Shown here piece after piece: positions 9,501 to 16,625 of a stretch of DNA of 54,763 bases. Below the pieces are notes generated by a model. It ran no database searches and was not told the DNA's origin. It was given only the letters and a program-made list of their open reading frames with translations. Position 1 is the stretch's first letter; every line of letters starts with the position of its first letter. Origin of the DNA: an uncultured Microcaldota archaeon (GTDB lineage Archaea > Micrarchaeota > Micrarchaeia > Norongarragalinales > CAINOH01); NCBI GenBank assembly GCA_903851445.1, contig CAINOH010000003.1:1-54763 (forward strand). The letters are read 5' to 3'. Both the position numbers and the translations under genes were made by a program.

Positions 9501-9708
9501 CGATGTTGCTTGCGCCTATGGTGTAGCAGGTGCCTGCAGTCAATGCGGTGTTACCCGTGAGCGTGAAGTCCGCGTCAAGCGTCCCGCATGCGGTGGTGTT
9601 CACCGGGTTTGCGAGTGCGAAAGGCATCACAAGCAGGACAATGGCTATGGCTGCAACGTGCCAGTTATTACCCAATTTACCCAACCTATTTTTTATGTAA
9701 ATTTCCAC
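3547..9708 (-). CDS. giant beta-helix (NosD/PbH1-type) surface protein with C-terminal membrane anchor
   Basis: About 2053 aa. The N-terminus has a signal/anchor segment (WHVAAIAIVLLVMPFALA). Three cap modules share the pattern CG..L....GTC(Y/F)...I.(L/I)(N/D)CA near residues 41, 956 and 1183. They are followed by long runs of Asn-rich right-handed beta-helix rungs (NxxxNN, YGIY.., SSNNN). Residues from about 1300 carry Ig-like and stalk regions with many NxT/S sequons. The C-terminus has one membrane helix (YAIIASVGLVAGLAIVML) and a basic tail. It is presumably an exported, heavily glycosylated cell-surface protein. The start is GTG at 9706-9708, because a symmetrical TATA box centred at 9730/9731 places the mRNA 5' end there. 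The frame stays open to 9837 but would cross the divergent gene. It is the first gene of the MoxR/DUF58/vWA operon. Ligand unknown. Confidence 0.85.
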   Translation of the reverse strand: MEIYIKNRLGKLGNNWHVAAIAIVLLVMPFALANPVNTTACGTLDADFTLTGNTALTAGTCYTIGASNIVLNCANFMIAFRASATGYGIYNPGGFHNVTVKNCVISQWTADAAARGINFLNTNNNTIFNTTVLVNGTAAYFSNSSYNSVNTSTFKSTGLNGLEGNMLSYSNFSNVTLWGGAAASTYGAYLHDSSTNNLVNASKINVTAGGDSAVYIQNYADNNVIQNSLIAASSTNYAVNIYSSAGTQVLYNNLTGINAGGVQIDCQGMGDNSRIVGNLMNNTGSAGNNGIALQNTCNNETVTFNNLSYYNYGIYTYLYVQFNNISFNNVTSRNSYGIYLTSNTRSNDISWNNVSGTYGIYLNGDCSSNNFYWNNVTGRAGTGIYGQTYTSSNSIINNTINATGGQGVQFITTATNNRIDSNNITSSAIGIYFDSSCNSGVVTNNNVSSTTSYGTYLAGSSNVTYYNNFMTAYTIAAYLSASTSNNFTGNYLRSRTQHGIYITSDANYNSFTDNSMETGNAAGYYGLYMYSSKFNNFFSNRITSNDTAGDSAVWLTNSANNNNFTSNNITGTATNAEGITITTTSVNNSFLRNNIISFGTNYGLVITGNSDDNQFDENNITANRSTAVAITSNAKSNDFRNNAIRANTSAGVAGYGVYIDTSNENTFTNNTIYGNSSYGLYLNSYAQLNTFSGGSIVSNASYGAMLNNNVNNNTFSNITIASNTSYGIRLSTSSQNNKFSFINITSVQWALYLDAVSNSNQFNDSVFYSNTSAVYLSASTYNMFRRVNITAGLNANNYGIQFASNANFNQFNDSTLTALAPTGGYDVYSTASKNLFLNVTFAVTPDAYSTYFADAVSMLNVSYYLQVNAKASNEMPLEGVNISINNKFDTTVARNLFTNETGSTPPTPVLAYMQTQAGSTLYYPYVANAVLTSSTGQSGSTNILSNTQASVYLDATTCGTVNSDLTLKNNVYSEGTCFTTWASGITIDCAGYSINYSRTQKGAAVNMTGQSNVALKNCAISQRGNNNQSHAIIWKNGGSNLIENSTIITNQTSTAYAIYLEGSSPNNTLRSTTLNTSSILFNGTGSSLTREWYAQVTALDRTQTGFEGASVTVRDNSNYLWASGQTNSSGRIPRVSLREFFQNSTGKFYYSNYIVNITAGIIHNDTAVNLTQNRDDVALDLDVVTCGSLSASTTLTNNVHAAGTCFNAIMPGITIDCAGYTINYSKAGAGYGISASGKSLLKMRNCNIVQGGAFPDAYGIYLESSNYSQIDNTTITTLGSPAIGMVNAHNTMAVNTTPSVLPVFMDDQSFNFTRYWHAQVNVIGLADEVIPNATISILNAQGANETNGTANENGTFCTLVRQYQLDNGSWTDFAPLTYSATHPETLQTTAVNENTTTNTNMTIRVISAALDITSPEDGRIYFQGQTASIVVNETKGTGWITNVTLNISNDGINGIYAAAETSPNLWTYSYPIDPAMTARTITLTAYGHNGTANVSAVRHFVVTRNVGGGIETPKITYFFANQTYSTLGDRVAINVTSDLDTIHYSTDLNVTYPNGTTVPLTRWYYSGDETSYVYATLYDLDMDQVGTYNLSVLVRDASDQTVAQNISIECLAAKENFSLTGVGAESIQLLDLNSEATIGNATSENGTANMNVTIPPGLYKVRAINENGPNVTVSNVVLNASTGNNLFSYNSPTSVDFSPPTNRRFIRLFNISSPLDYNGVQVAYNYSDEAASLVAEASVEFQHCEVVNNTCTWEPVNFTLNTTTDYIVANTTHMSLWALLEPAFDEPQTIVQTVYSTSSYPVVETKIVEKSVPVPYEVEKTQMVSDHLFEAPADVEVLQNNQTETTVGLYNSGQTTFEAVTLQAETTLGITADLGTASFEKIEPGAAESSKLTIKTDNVPIGAYKVRLTAKTSNYTDSVEVKVNVVRYLTAQKLEAEKQLSFAQKLSAENQECREFDSNLAAARTALDAGEVDTAMKLSSNAINGCKSSLSLISKQGSGAGTGLFLARTSKSGDDYYTYAIIASVGLVAGLAIVMLKRVVTPKKRDDSGELYE

Positions 9709-9724
9709 TACAGTAGCGCGATTT

Positions 9725-9736
9725 GGTTTATAATTC
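9725..9736. promoter_or_regulatory. bidirectional TATA box shared by the giant surface protein and 9755 genes
   Basis: GGTTTATAATTC contains the palindrome TTATAA centred at 9730/9731. It lies about 24 nt from the ATG at 9755 on the plus strand and about 23 nt from the GTG at 9708 on the minus strand. Archaeal transcription starts about 22-27 nt from the TATA centre, so both mRNAs would be leaderless or nearly so. Confidence 0.6.
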
Positions 9737-9754
9737 GTACGGATATTGTTGTAT

Positions 9755-10399
9755 ATGGCAATATCGCCGCGCGATGCGTTCTCGCGCTTTCCAAAGGGGC
9801 TGCTTTCGGTGCTCCGCAGGCTTGACTCTCCCAACAAAATCCAGGACTACCTTGACAAAGGGCTTGAATACAACGAGGAGCGGGACGGCGAGACCTGCCT
9901 TTCAGTCCTCGAGGCGCTCAGGCAGGGCAGGGCGCACTGCATCGAGGGAGCGATGATTGCAGCTGCAGCGAGGCTTTACCACAAAAAACCGGCACTGCTT
10001 CTTGACCTTCGGGCGAACTCAAAGGATGACGACCACGTCATAATGCCTTTCAAGGAAAAAGGCAGGTGGGGTGCTGTTGCGCAGTCGCACTTCATGGGCC
10101 TGGGGTTTCGCGAGCCAATCTACTCCTCAACCGCGGAGCTTGCCAGGAGTTACTTCGAACTGTATTATGACATTGATTCGGCAAAGAAGACGCTGCGCGA
10201 GTATTCCTTGCCGCTTGACGTGCGCACGCTCAGGCCGGACTGGCTGTATTCGAAGAGGAACGTCTATTACGTGTGCACGGTGCTGGACAAGGTTAGGCAC
10301 TACAACGTCCTTTCGGGCTTTCCTGCAAGAATGCTCAGGCAAGCAGACTCGCGGCTTCTGGCTGCTGAGAAGCTTTTGCGCGCTCAGGGCAAAAAGTGA
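9755..10399 (+). CDS. transglutaminase-like fold protein, predicted cytosolic
   Basis: A 214-aa protein with a likely papain/transglutaminase-like Cys-His-Asp arrangement: Cys in HCIEGAM, Asp in LLLDLRA, His in DDDHVIMPF. The stretch RWGAVAQSHFMGLGFREPIY matches what I recall of a conserved family usually annotated as hypothetical or transglutaminase-like. No signal peptide is visible. The ATG at 9755 fits the TATA box as a leaderless start; the TTG at 9746 is an in-frame alternative. Substrate unknown. It is divergent from the giant surface-protein operon and shares its promoter, so co-regulation is plausible. Confidence 0.65.
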   Translation: MAISPRDAFSRFPKGLLSVLRRLDSPNKIQDYLDKGLEYNEERDGETCLSVLEALRQGRAHCIEGAMIAAAARLYHKKPALLLDLRANSKDDDHVIMPFKEKGRWGAVAQSHFMGLGFREPIYSSTAELARSYFELYYDIDSAKKTLREYSLPLDVRTLRPDWLYSKRNVYYVCTVLDKVRHYNVLSGFPARMLRQADSRLLAAEKLLRAQGKK

Positions 10400-10670
10400 A
10401 TCAGTGCGTAGCCGAGTGCGCACGCTATGCAGAAATCCAGTATGTACCTTGCGTGATGTTCCAACGTGCCACCAAAAAGCAATGCGGTCCGGCCAGCTAT
10501 TGGTTTGTAGTGAACGGAGCTAGTTCTGAGTGTGCTGGATTGGTTTTATCCGCAAGGTTTCATAAATGTTTTCCAAAAGTTGCACTCCATTTAGAAAAAT
10601 CCGCCAAGGCCTGCCAACCTAAAACCAACCCAATCGTCTTTTGCCGTATTTTGCATCGTCACTTGGGAAA

Positions 10671-10680
10671 CCTTATTATT
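10671..10680 (+). promoter_or_regulatory. candidate TATA box for the COG1709-type regulator; remainder of 303-bp gap
   Basis: CCTTATTATT is centred about 26 nt before the ATG at 10703, consistent with a leaderless transcript. The rest of the gap 10400-10702 shows no convincing gene, tRNA or strong hairpin. A 136-codon frame through it overlaps the regulator and lacks any recognisable feature. Confidence 0.45.
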
Positions 10681-10702
10681 CCGGTTTTGCAACAACTTCC
10701 TA

Positions 10703-11404
10703 ATGGAGCAGCTCAAGGTAAAGATTGCAGGCGAGATTGCCCTGTCCTCCGACGCCGGGAACACGATGAAGAAGTGGCGCGAGGTCTTCGGCATCAGCCA
10801 GATTGACCTGTCGGAATTCCTCAAGATTTCACCAAGCACGATCTCCGATTACGAGTCCAACCGCAGGAAAAGCCCCGGCATCGCCGTAATCCACCGCTTC
10901 GTTGACGCAATATTCGCAATAGACCTGAAAAAGGGCGGGGAGCTTGTAAGGCGTTTTGCGGAAAGCGATGGCTCGCAGAAGTATTTCGATGCAATCGATT
11001 TCAAGAAGTCCCTTCCTGCAAAGGAATTCATCAAGATGATTGACGGAAAGTGCGTGGCCAATGCGGAGAAGCTGGATTCGATAGACATCTTCGGCGTGAC
11101 CATACTCGACTCGATGAAGATAATCCTCGAGATGCCCTACGAGTCGTTCATAAAAGTATACAGCACAACCACACAGCGCGCGCTCATATTCACCCAGACT
11201 GCTGCAGGCAGGAGCCCGATGGTCGCAGTCCGCGTCGCTCCAATCAAGCCTGCAATAGTAGTGATGCACGACTTGGACGAGAGCAGCGTGGACAAGCTTG
11301 CAGTGAAGATTGCGGAAAGCGAGGGAATCCCGCTAATAGTCACGCTCAAGCCGATTGAGGAAATAAAGAAGGCGCTCAAGGACGCGCTTGGCGTGAGCAA
11401 CTAA
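10703..11404 (+). CDS. XRE-type HTH transcriptional regulator, COG1709-like
   Basis: A 233-aa protein. Residues about 15-60 form a Cro/C1-type helix-turn-helix (WREVFGISQIDLSEFLKIS, then STISDYESNRRKSPG). The C-terminal half (about 100-230) is an alpha/beta domain with TTQRALIFTQ and the DLDESS region. This architecture matches archaeal predicted regulators of COG1709. Residues about 188-222 resemble a small ligand-sensing domain, but no ligand can be read from sequence. The stop overlaps the stop of the convergent gene at 11401. A TATA box sits 26 nt before the ATG. Confidence 0.82.
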   Translation: MEQLKVKIAGEIALSSDAGNTMKKWREVFGISQIDLSEFLKISPSTISDYESNRRKSPGIAVIHRFVDAIFAIDLKKGGELVRRFAESDGSQKYFDAIDFKKSLPAKEFIKMIDGKCVANAEKLDSIDIFGVTILDSMKIILEMPYESFIKVYSTTTQRALIFTQTAAGRSPMVAVRVAPIKPAIVVMHDLDESSVDKLAVKIAESEGIPLIVTLKPIEEIKKALKDALGVSN

Positions 11405-12609
11405 TCAGTTGAAACCGCGGCAAGCTGGGCCCGCGCCTGTTCCGCCCTGGCATAGAGGTCCTTGTATCCGGACCACTTCCAGATGCCGTCGTCTGATTTT
11501 GCGTACAGGTAATAGTCGTCATCCGTGATTACCGCCCAGAATGACGGCTGGGTGTAAAGCTGGTTCTCTGAATAATTCTGGCCGTCCTGCGGCTTGAGGA
11601 ACACGTTGTCGCCTGCAGTTGCGGCGTAGTAGTACCCGGTCTGCGGTTCGACAAGGATTGCATCGGAAATCGCAGGGTAGATGTCCGAGCTTCCTGCTAT
11701 GCCATTCCTTGAGAACGCAAGCAGGCAGTGGCCCGAGACTCCCGCGGCAGCATTGGGTATGCCCGATGCGGAAGGGAACGCGCCGCACAGCACGAAATAC
11801 TTGTCGTATCCTTGCGGCAAGTCGTACGCCTTGGCGTTCTTGTACCCCCAAGTCTGTGGCACGTCAACTGCATAGACGCCATTGATGTTTTCCTGAGCGG
11901 CCTCGAACGAGAGCTTTGTCTTTCCGGCTTTCGCGCAATACGACTTGATATAGTTTAGCTCTGCCTTGGATGCCAGCGAATAGTCCTCGCAGTCGCCTCC
12001 CTTGTTGTCGTAGAATTCGGAAAGCGACTGCAGCTTGTCAGTCCTGTTCGACGTCTCCTCGTCGGTCTGGTAAGTGACGCCCATGTATATGTCGTTGACA
12101 AGCGGGAGGCAGGCAAGCTTGACGTTGCAGTATCCGCCAGACAGTTGCACGCAGGAAAACTCGATGCGGAACAGGTAGCTGCGGTATTGGTCGAAGTTAG
12201 TGATGTCTGCGTTGGTCTTGAACCACGCGGAGGATTCGTTGAGGCTCTTTTCGAACGTGTCAAGCTCGGCCTTGGTTTTGTTGATGTTCCCCGAAAGCGA
12301 CTGTATGCTGCTTTCCTGGCTTTCAATGGTGCTGTTGAGCATGGCAATGTCCGCCTCGCGCTGTGCAATTATCTTTTGCGCAAGCGCATTGTCGCTTGCA
12401 AGTTTCGCGTTCTCTCCATAAAGCGCGCTGACTTTGCTGTTAAGGATTTGGATTTGGCCAGAGAGGTTTGCGTTTGCCCGGCCGCTTTCCAGAAGCGATG
12501 AACTCAGCGCGTCCTTTTCGCCGGACAAAGTATATGCGAGCCCGCCAAGGAATGATACGAGGACAAGAAGAACGGCGATTGCGGCGATGTGGGCGTTTTT
12601 CAGGGCCAA
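11401..12609 (-). CDS. membrane-anchored coiled-coil protein with transglutaminase-like domain
   Basis: A 402-aa protein. Residues 8-27 form an N-terminal signal anchor. Residues about 35-125 form a coiled coil (SGQIQILNSKVSALYGENAK onward). The C-terminal domain has a transglutaminase-like triad: Cys in NKGGDCEDYS, His in VSGHCLLAF, and an acidic residue in ILVEPQTG. Several other cysteines suggest disulfides in an extracellular domain. It is probably a surface protease or cross-linking enzyme anchored in the membrane. It lies 6 nt downstream of nmd3 and is likely co-transcribed with it. Its stop overlaps the stop of the convergent regulator. Confidence 0.75.
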   Translation of the reverse strand: MALKNAHIAAIAVLLVLVSFLGGLAYTLSGEKDALSSSLLESGRANANLSGQIQILNSKVSALYGENAKLASDNALAQKIIAQREADIAMLNSTIESQESSIQSLSGNINKTKAELDTFEKSLNESSAWFKTNADITNFDQYRSYLFRIEFSCVQLSGGYCNVKLACLPLVNDIYMGVTYQTDEETSNRTDKLQSLSEFYDNKGGDCEDYSLASKAELNYIKSYCAKAGKTKLSFEAAQENINGVYAVDVPQTWGYKNAKAYDLPQGYDKYFVLCGAFPSASGIPNAAAGVSGHCLLAFSRNGIAGSSDIYPAISDAILVEPQTGYYYAATAGDNVFLKPQDGQNYSENQLYTQPSFWAVITDDDYYLYAKSDDGIWKWSGYKDLYARAEQARAQLAAVSTD

Positions 12610-12615
12610 GCGGCA

Positions 12616-13281
12616 TCACAACCTTACGCAATAAGACCTGCGGTAGAGATTCTTTCCCTTCTTCTTTCCCGCAAGCTTGTTGGCCTGTGTGTATGGAAGC
12701 TTGAGCTTGGAAAGCACGTTGGTTGCGACCTTGAAGCTGCCCACGTAAAGGTCCGTTCCTTCCTTGAGCTCCTCGGTTTTGGACACGAAGCTTTCGTTGC
12801 CGACCATCGCCTTGATGAGCTCGGTCTTCCTTGCAATCTTTGCCGGGTCTCCCCGAAGTTGTATGATTGCCTCGAAGTATCCGCCGCTCCGCTGGCTGCA
12901 GCTTGCGCACTGCGACGGCAGGAGCGTCACAGTCCGCGTGGTTTTCTTTTTTGCCGTGCTTCCTTGCGGAAGCTCAAGCGAAATCTCAACCTCGATTTGG
13001 AGTTGGTTATTCTCAGGCGACGAAAGGCCGCAGGCCTTGACCGTGAACGGGTACTCGCTGCGAATCTTTCCAGTAAGGTACATTGCAAGCCTCTCAGCAT
13101 TGGGCCTTTCCCATACGCCCGTGAACCTGGCCTTCCCGCATTTAGGGCAGTACTCCAGCTCAAGGGGCTGCTTGACCTCGAAGAGGCTTTTTTTGCTTGC
13201 AAAGCAGTCGGCACAGAACGCGGCAACGAACGGCTCGTCGCATTCGCTCTCGGGCTTTCCGCAGGAAGGGCACGATTTCAT
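12616..13281 (-). CDS. nmd3: NMD3-family ribosome-associated protein
   Basis: A 221-aa protein. The N-terminus has the NMD3 zinc-binding pairs: CPSCGK, CADC, CPKCGK and later CASC. The mixed alpha/beta body includes RTVTLLPSQC and ends in a basic tail (AGKKKGKNLYRRSYCVRL). In eukaryotes NMD3 is the 60S export adaptor. Archaeal homologues lack the export region and are assumed to act in large-subunit maturation. The ATG at 13281 is divergent from a small gene, with a shared TATA region between them. Confidence 0.88.
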   Translation of the reverse strand: MKSCPSCGKPESECDEPFVAAFCADCFASKKSLFEVKQPLELEYCPKCGKARFTGVWERPNAERLAMYLTGKIRSEYPFTVKACGLSSPENNQLQIEVEISLELPQGSTAKKKTTRTVTLLPSQCASCSQRSGGYFEAIIQLRGDPAKIARKTELIKAMVGNESFVSKTEELKEGTDLYVGSFKVATNVLSKLKLPYTQANKLAGKKKGKNLYRRSYCVRL

Positions 13282-13310
13282 GATATCAAACTACGTTTAG
13301 GTTATCCGAA

Positions 13311-13319
13311 GTTATAAAA
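13311..13319. promoter_or_regulatory. TATA element between nmd3 and the 13343 gene
   Basis: GTTATAAAA is centred about 28 nt before the ATG at 13343, giving a nearly leaderless mRNA. Read on the other strand it lies about 34 nt from the nmd3 ATG, so it may serve both directions. Confidence 0.45.
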
Positions 13320-13342
13320 CGCTTCACCGCCGCATTACTACC

Positions 13343-13585
13343 ATGGCCGAGGAAGAACCGTTCTCAGAGAACTCCGAGATGCGCTTTCTGGTTGTCGAGC
13401 TGATGAAGCTTGCCGCAAGGAAGGGCACCAGCTTCGACTTCGAGCTTGCGGAGTTCATCGACAACACCTACAAGCTGCGCGAGGCGCTCTTTGACGAGCA
13501 CGACCTATCAGAAGAGGAGCTCAAGGCCGGGCTTTCGGGAATCCTCCAGAAAGCGCCAGGGCTTACTGCAAAGGAACGCCGCTGA
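13343..13585 (+). CDS. small acidic protein of unknown function
   Basis: An 80-aa acidic, helical protein (MAEEEPFSENSEMRF; DEHDLSEEELKAGLSGILQK) that I do not recognise. No membrane segment or metal-binding motif is visible. A TATA box at the right distance and the absence of a better overlapping frame support it. It is followed 82 nt later by the DUF2070 gene. Confidence 0.6.
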   Translation: MAEEEPFSENSEMRFLVVELMKLAARKGTSFDFELAEFIDNTYKLREALFDEHDLSEEELKAGLSGILQKAPGLTAKERR

Positions 13586-13667
13586 AACCAACGGGCAATT
13601 CCGGCGCCCGTTTTTAATACCCGGATTGTAATTATACTGCCCGCCTACTGGCGGCTGGGCGTTTGCG

Positions 13668-15509
13668 ATGGAAGACTCGATGAATTCAAGGGCTGCTGAC
13701 CTTACGCACTTCATCTTCGAGGTGCCCACCTACCGCAAGCTCATCTTCGCCGCAATAGCAATCTCCTTCGCTGCCGGAGTCCTGCTCCACACGGTGTTCA
13801 AAGTCGGCGGCCACCCACAGTTCCTTGACGCGTTCTTTTTCGGCGGCGCGGACGGCGTGATCCTCTTCTGCCTCCCTGCGCTTGTTGCGTCCGTGCTGGC
13901 AACGTCAATCCTTTCCCTTTCGTCGTTTCGCCAGGCCTCCAAATACTTCCTCCTGATAGCAGTCATCTCGATGGCAGTGTTCATCACAACCTACCTTCTT
14001 GGTCTTACTGCAATCGAGAACCTGGCGTTTCCAGCAAAGGCAACGGAGTTTGCCCTGCTTGCCGGCGCGCTCATGATTGCAATCTGGTACGTCAGCCTGC
14101 GCGTGCCGCTGACTTTCACCTGGAAAAAGTCCATATCAGTAGCACTGCTGCACCCGGTCCTCCAGCTGTCCTTCCTTTTTTTGTGGCGCGCTTACGCGCT
14201 TGTGGAAATCCATTCGCCCGTGCTTTTCGCGCTCCAGTTCATCGTCGCATCGGCAATACTTTTGATTGCAATGTGGACGATAATGGTGATAGTCAACGCG
14301 CCCGTAAAGCGCAACTTCGGCATCTCGGCAATACAGGCGTCCGCGCTCTTCTTCGCCCAGTGGGTGAAGGGCGGCAAGGGCCTTGAGGAAATTCTTGCGG
14401 AGGTCGGCACGCTCGTCGAGACCGAGGTCGGCGTGGTCGGTTTTCGCACCAAGGACGGCACGCTCAAGGCGTCCTTCGTAGTCCCGCTCGTGCACTTCGG
14501 CCCCGTTGGCACGCTTGGCGGCAGCGAGTACCCCGCGCTCATTTCAGCTGAGCTTACGCGCAACCTAGGCGGCACGCACTTCATATTCCACGGCACGGTG
14601 ACGCACGACTTCAACCCCGTGTTCTCGTCAAGCCACGTCCACATCTCGCAGAAGGCTGCGGAGCTTTTGGGCGACGCGGCCGGCTATTCCTCCGAGGCAA
14701 CCGCCTGGGAATCCAAGGACGGCAATACCCGCGTGTTCATGCTCTCGATAGGGAAAGACAGCCAGGCTTTCGCCGCCCTGACCCGCGCGCCATACAAGAC
14801 GGACGACATCGACATCTCGCTCGGGTTTTCAGTTCGCAACCTCATCCTGTCTCGGGGCTTTTCGCACGCCATAGTCGTTGACATGCACAACTCGTCAGGC
14901 AGCGACCTTGACATGACCGCTGGGGGCAGCGCCTACTACGAGCTTGAGGACGCCATCCGCGACCTTGCGGTGCGGTCAAAGGGCAGGCTGCAGATGGGGG
15001 TGGCCTTCGATTCGCTTTCCGACTTCACGCCCGCCCAGGGAATAGGCAAGGCCGGACTCCGCGTCGCAGTGTTCCAGGTTGGAAAGAAGAAATACTGCAT
15101 CGTCCTGCTTGATGCCAACAACGCGTATCCCACTTTCCGCATGCACATACTGGAGTCCCTTTCGGCAATGGGCTTTGAGTTTGTGGACATCTTCACAACG
15201 GACTCGCACGCGGTCAACGTGGTTGGTGGTGTGCACAACCCTCTCGGGTGTTCCGTGTCTTCGCACCAGCTGGTGCACCGCATTTCGACTTCTGTCGAGC
15301 GGGCTGTTGCGGACATCGAGCCGGTGACTGCAAAGGCCGCAAGCGCAAGGATAAAGATCCACGTCCTTGGCGCGAACCGCACGTCCGAGCTCGTGTCGAC
15401 AATCAACGCCGTCATCGCGATAGTGCGGATTGTAGGCCCGGTGATACTGGCGGCCTCGCTCGTGCTTGCATTCCTCGCGCTAATCTCAATGGGCGGCATA
15501 CTACTGTAG
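13668..15509 (+). CDS. DUF2070 family membrane protein
   Basis: A 613-aa protein. The first ~225 residues hold about seven membrane helices. A large soluble domain (about 235-580) follows, with the family motifs VPLVHFGPVGTLGGSEYPAL and FHGTVTHDFNP. A final membrane helix lies near 588-612. DUF2070 is an archaeal family of unknown function. The His- and Asp-rich loops (VVDMHNSSGSDLDMTAG, TTDSHAVNVVGGVHN) look like metal-ligand clusters, so an enzymatic role is conceivable, but this is inference. The ATG at 13668 has a TATA-like ATTATAC about 33 nt upstream. Confidence 0.88.
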   Translation: MEDSMNSRAADLTHFIFEVPTYRKLIFAAIAISFAAGVLLHTVFKVGGHPQFLDAFFFGGADGVILFCLPALVASVLATSILSLSSFRQASKYFLLIAVISMAVFITTYLLGLTAIENLAFPAKATEFALLAGALMIAIWYVSLRVPLTFTWKKSISVALLHPVLQLSFLFLWRAYALVEIHSPVLFALQFIVASAILLIAMWTIMVIVNAPVKRNFGISAIQASALFFAQWVKGGKGLEEILAEVGTLVETEVGVVGFRTKDGTLKASFVVPLVHFGPVGTLGGSEYPALISAELTRNLGGTHFIFHGTVTHDFNPVFSSSHVHISQKAAELLGDAAGYSSEATAWESKDGNTRVFMLSIGKDSQAFAALTRAPYKTDDIDISLGFSVRNLILSRGFSHAIVVDMHNSSGSDLDMTAGGSAYYELEDAIRDLAVRSKGRLQMGVAFDSLSDFTPAQGIGKAGLRVAVFQVGKKKYCIVLLDANNAYPTFRMHILESLSAMGFEFVDIFTTDSHAVNVVGGVHNPLGCSVSSHQLVHRISTSVERAVADIEPVTAKAASARIKIHVLGANRTSELVSTINAVIAIVRIVGPVILAASLVLAFLALISMGGILL

Positions 15510-15550
15510 GGCAACTCAAGATGCCGGCCACGCGCCTGCTTCTGAGCGCG

Positions 15551-16450
15551 CTATTTCTTTTCAAGCTTGGCAAGGGCCTGCGCAAGGAGCGGGGACACGT
15601 CAGCCTTGCTCACTTCGGACTCTATGGTATTAGTTGCGATAATCTCGTCGCAGCAGGCGCGCAGCTTCTCAAGCGCGTTGCCGCAGAGGATCGGGTGCGT
15701 GAAAAGCGCCGCAGTGCGCGTCGCGCCGTGGTGCGAGCAGGCCCGCGCAGTCTCGACCATCGTGCCTCCTCCGGACACCATGTCGTCTACTATGATGACG
15801 CTCCTTGCCTTGAGCAGCTCGACGTTCTTGGGCGTCATGGTAATCTCGCCAGTGCGGACGTCGCGCTTCTTCTCAAAAACAGTGTACTTGCGGCCCCCAA
15901 GGAGCGCGGCAAAGGCCTTTGCCATTTCCTCGGCGCCGTCGTCCGGCGCCACCACAACCGCGTCGGAGAATGCAGGGTTCTTTGCAATGTAGTCCGCAAG
16001 CGTGCTTGTTGCCGAAAGGTTTATTGAGGGTATCGTGAATATCTCGGGAAGCGAGGCCGGCTCGTGTGCCGTGACCGTGATGAACGCGTCTGCTCCAAGG
16101 TTCTCAAGCGCGCGCGCAACGGTGAGCGCCGAGACCGGCTGGTTTGGGAGGTATTGCTTGTGCTGGCGCGAGTAAGCAAAGTAGGGCATGCAGGCGTAGA
16201 TTTTTGAAAAGCCGGCGTCCTTGGCCGCGTTGAGCACCAAAAAATAGTTCATAAGGTAGGCGTTGATGTTCTCGTTGCGGTGCTGCTGCAGGATTATCGC
16301 CGCAGTCTGGCCCATGGCCGGGTTTCCCGAAGACTCGAAGCGCGGGCACAGCTCGCCGTCCGCAAACGTGCGCTCAAGCACAGGATAGAAATCCGCGCCG
16401 AGCCATTTGGCGGTGTTCTCCGCAAGTGATGTGTTGCCGATTACCTTCAA
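15551..16450 (-). CDS. prs: ribose-phosphate pyrophosphokinase (PRPP synthetase)
   Basis: A 299-aa enzyme making PRPP from ribose 5-phosphate and ATP for nucleotide, His and Trp synthesis. The PRPP-binding loop VIIVDDMVSGGGTM, the flexible-loop region TVFEKKRDVRTGEI and the Arg/His-rich ATP region FAYSRQHKQY are present. Its length is normal for archaeal PRPP synthetase. The start is TTG at 16448-16450; no in-frame ATG lies nearby. A palindrome at 16471-16487 lies upstream. The gene is convergent with DUF2070, with a 41-bp gap. Confidence 0.94.
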   Translation of the reverse strand: MKVIGNTSLAENTAKWLGADFYPVLERTFADGELCPRFESSGNPAMGQTAAIILQQHRNENINAYLMNYFLVLNAAKDAGFSKIYACMPYFAYSRQHKQYLPNQPVSALTVARALENLGADAFITVTAHEPASLPEIFTIPSINLSATSTLADYIAKNPAFSDAVVVAPDDGAEEMAKAFAALLGGRKYTVFEKKRDVRTGEITMTPKNVELLKARSVIIVDDMVSGGGTMVETARACSHHGATRTAALFTHPILCGNALEKLRACCDEIIATNTIESEVSKADVSPLLAQALAKLEKK

Positions 16451-16470
16451 AGGATAAGACCCCTAAGAAC

Positions 16471-16487
16471 CGATAACACTATTATCG
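16471..16487 (-). promoter_or_regulatory. palindrome upstream of prs
   Basis: CGATAA/TTATCG arms of 6 bp separated by CACTA, about 20 nt upstream of the prs TTG start. It could be an operator or a small 5' hairpin. No known regulator motif is recognised. The rest of the gap to 16625 shows no gene. Confidence 0.35.
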
Positions 16488-16625
16488 TTGAAAAGCAATA
16501 AGAAGCATTCCAAGGGTCATCGCTTGGCTTTGTCGATGAGATTGTTAGACCTTCTTGCAACCAACATTGTGTGAACGGCGGTTTTTGCGCAAAACCTATT
16601 AAACAAAACAAAGCAGATGATTCTC

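Noticed and set aside
10396-10806. 136-codon ORF through the gap before the COG1709-type regulator
   Set aside because: It runs into the regulator in another frame, has no motifs, and the gap carries a promoter for the regulator instead.
16501-16600. Possible C/D-box RNA in the gap between prs and the orphan gene
   Set aside because: A CGATGAG stretch resembles a C box but no matching D box or terminal stem was found.
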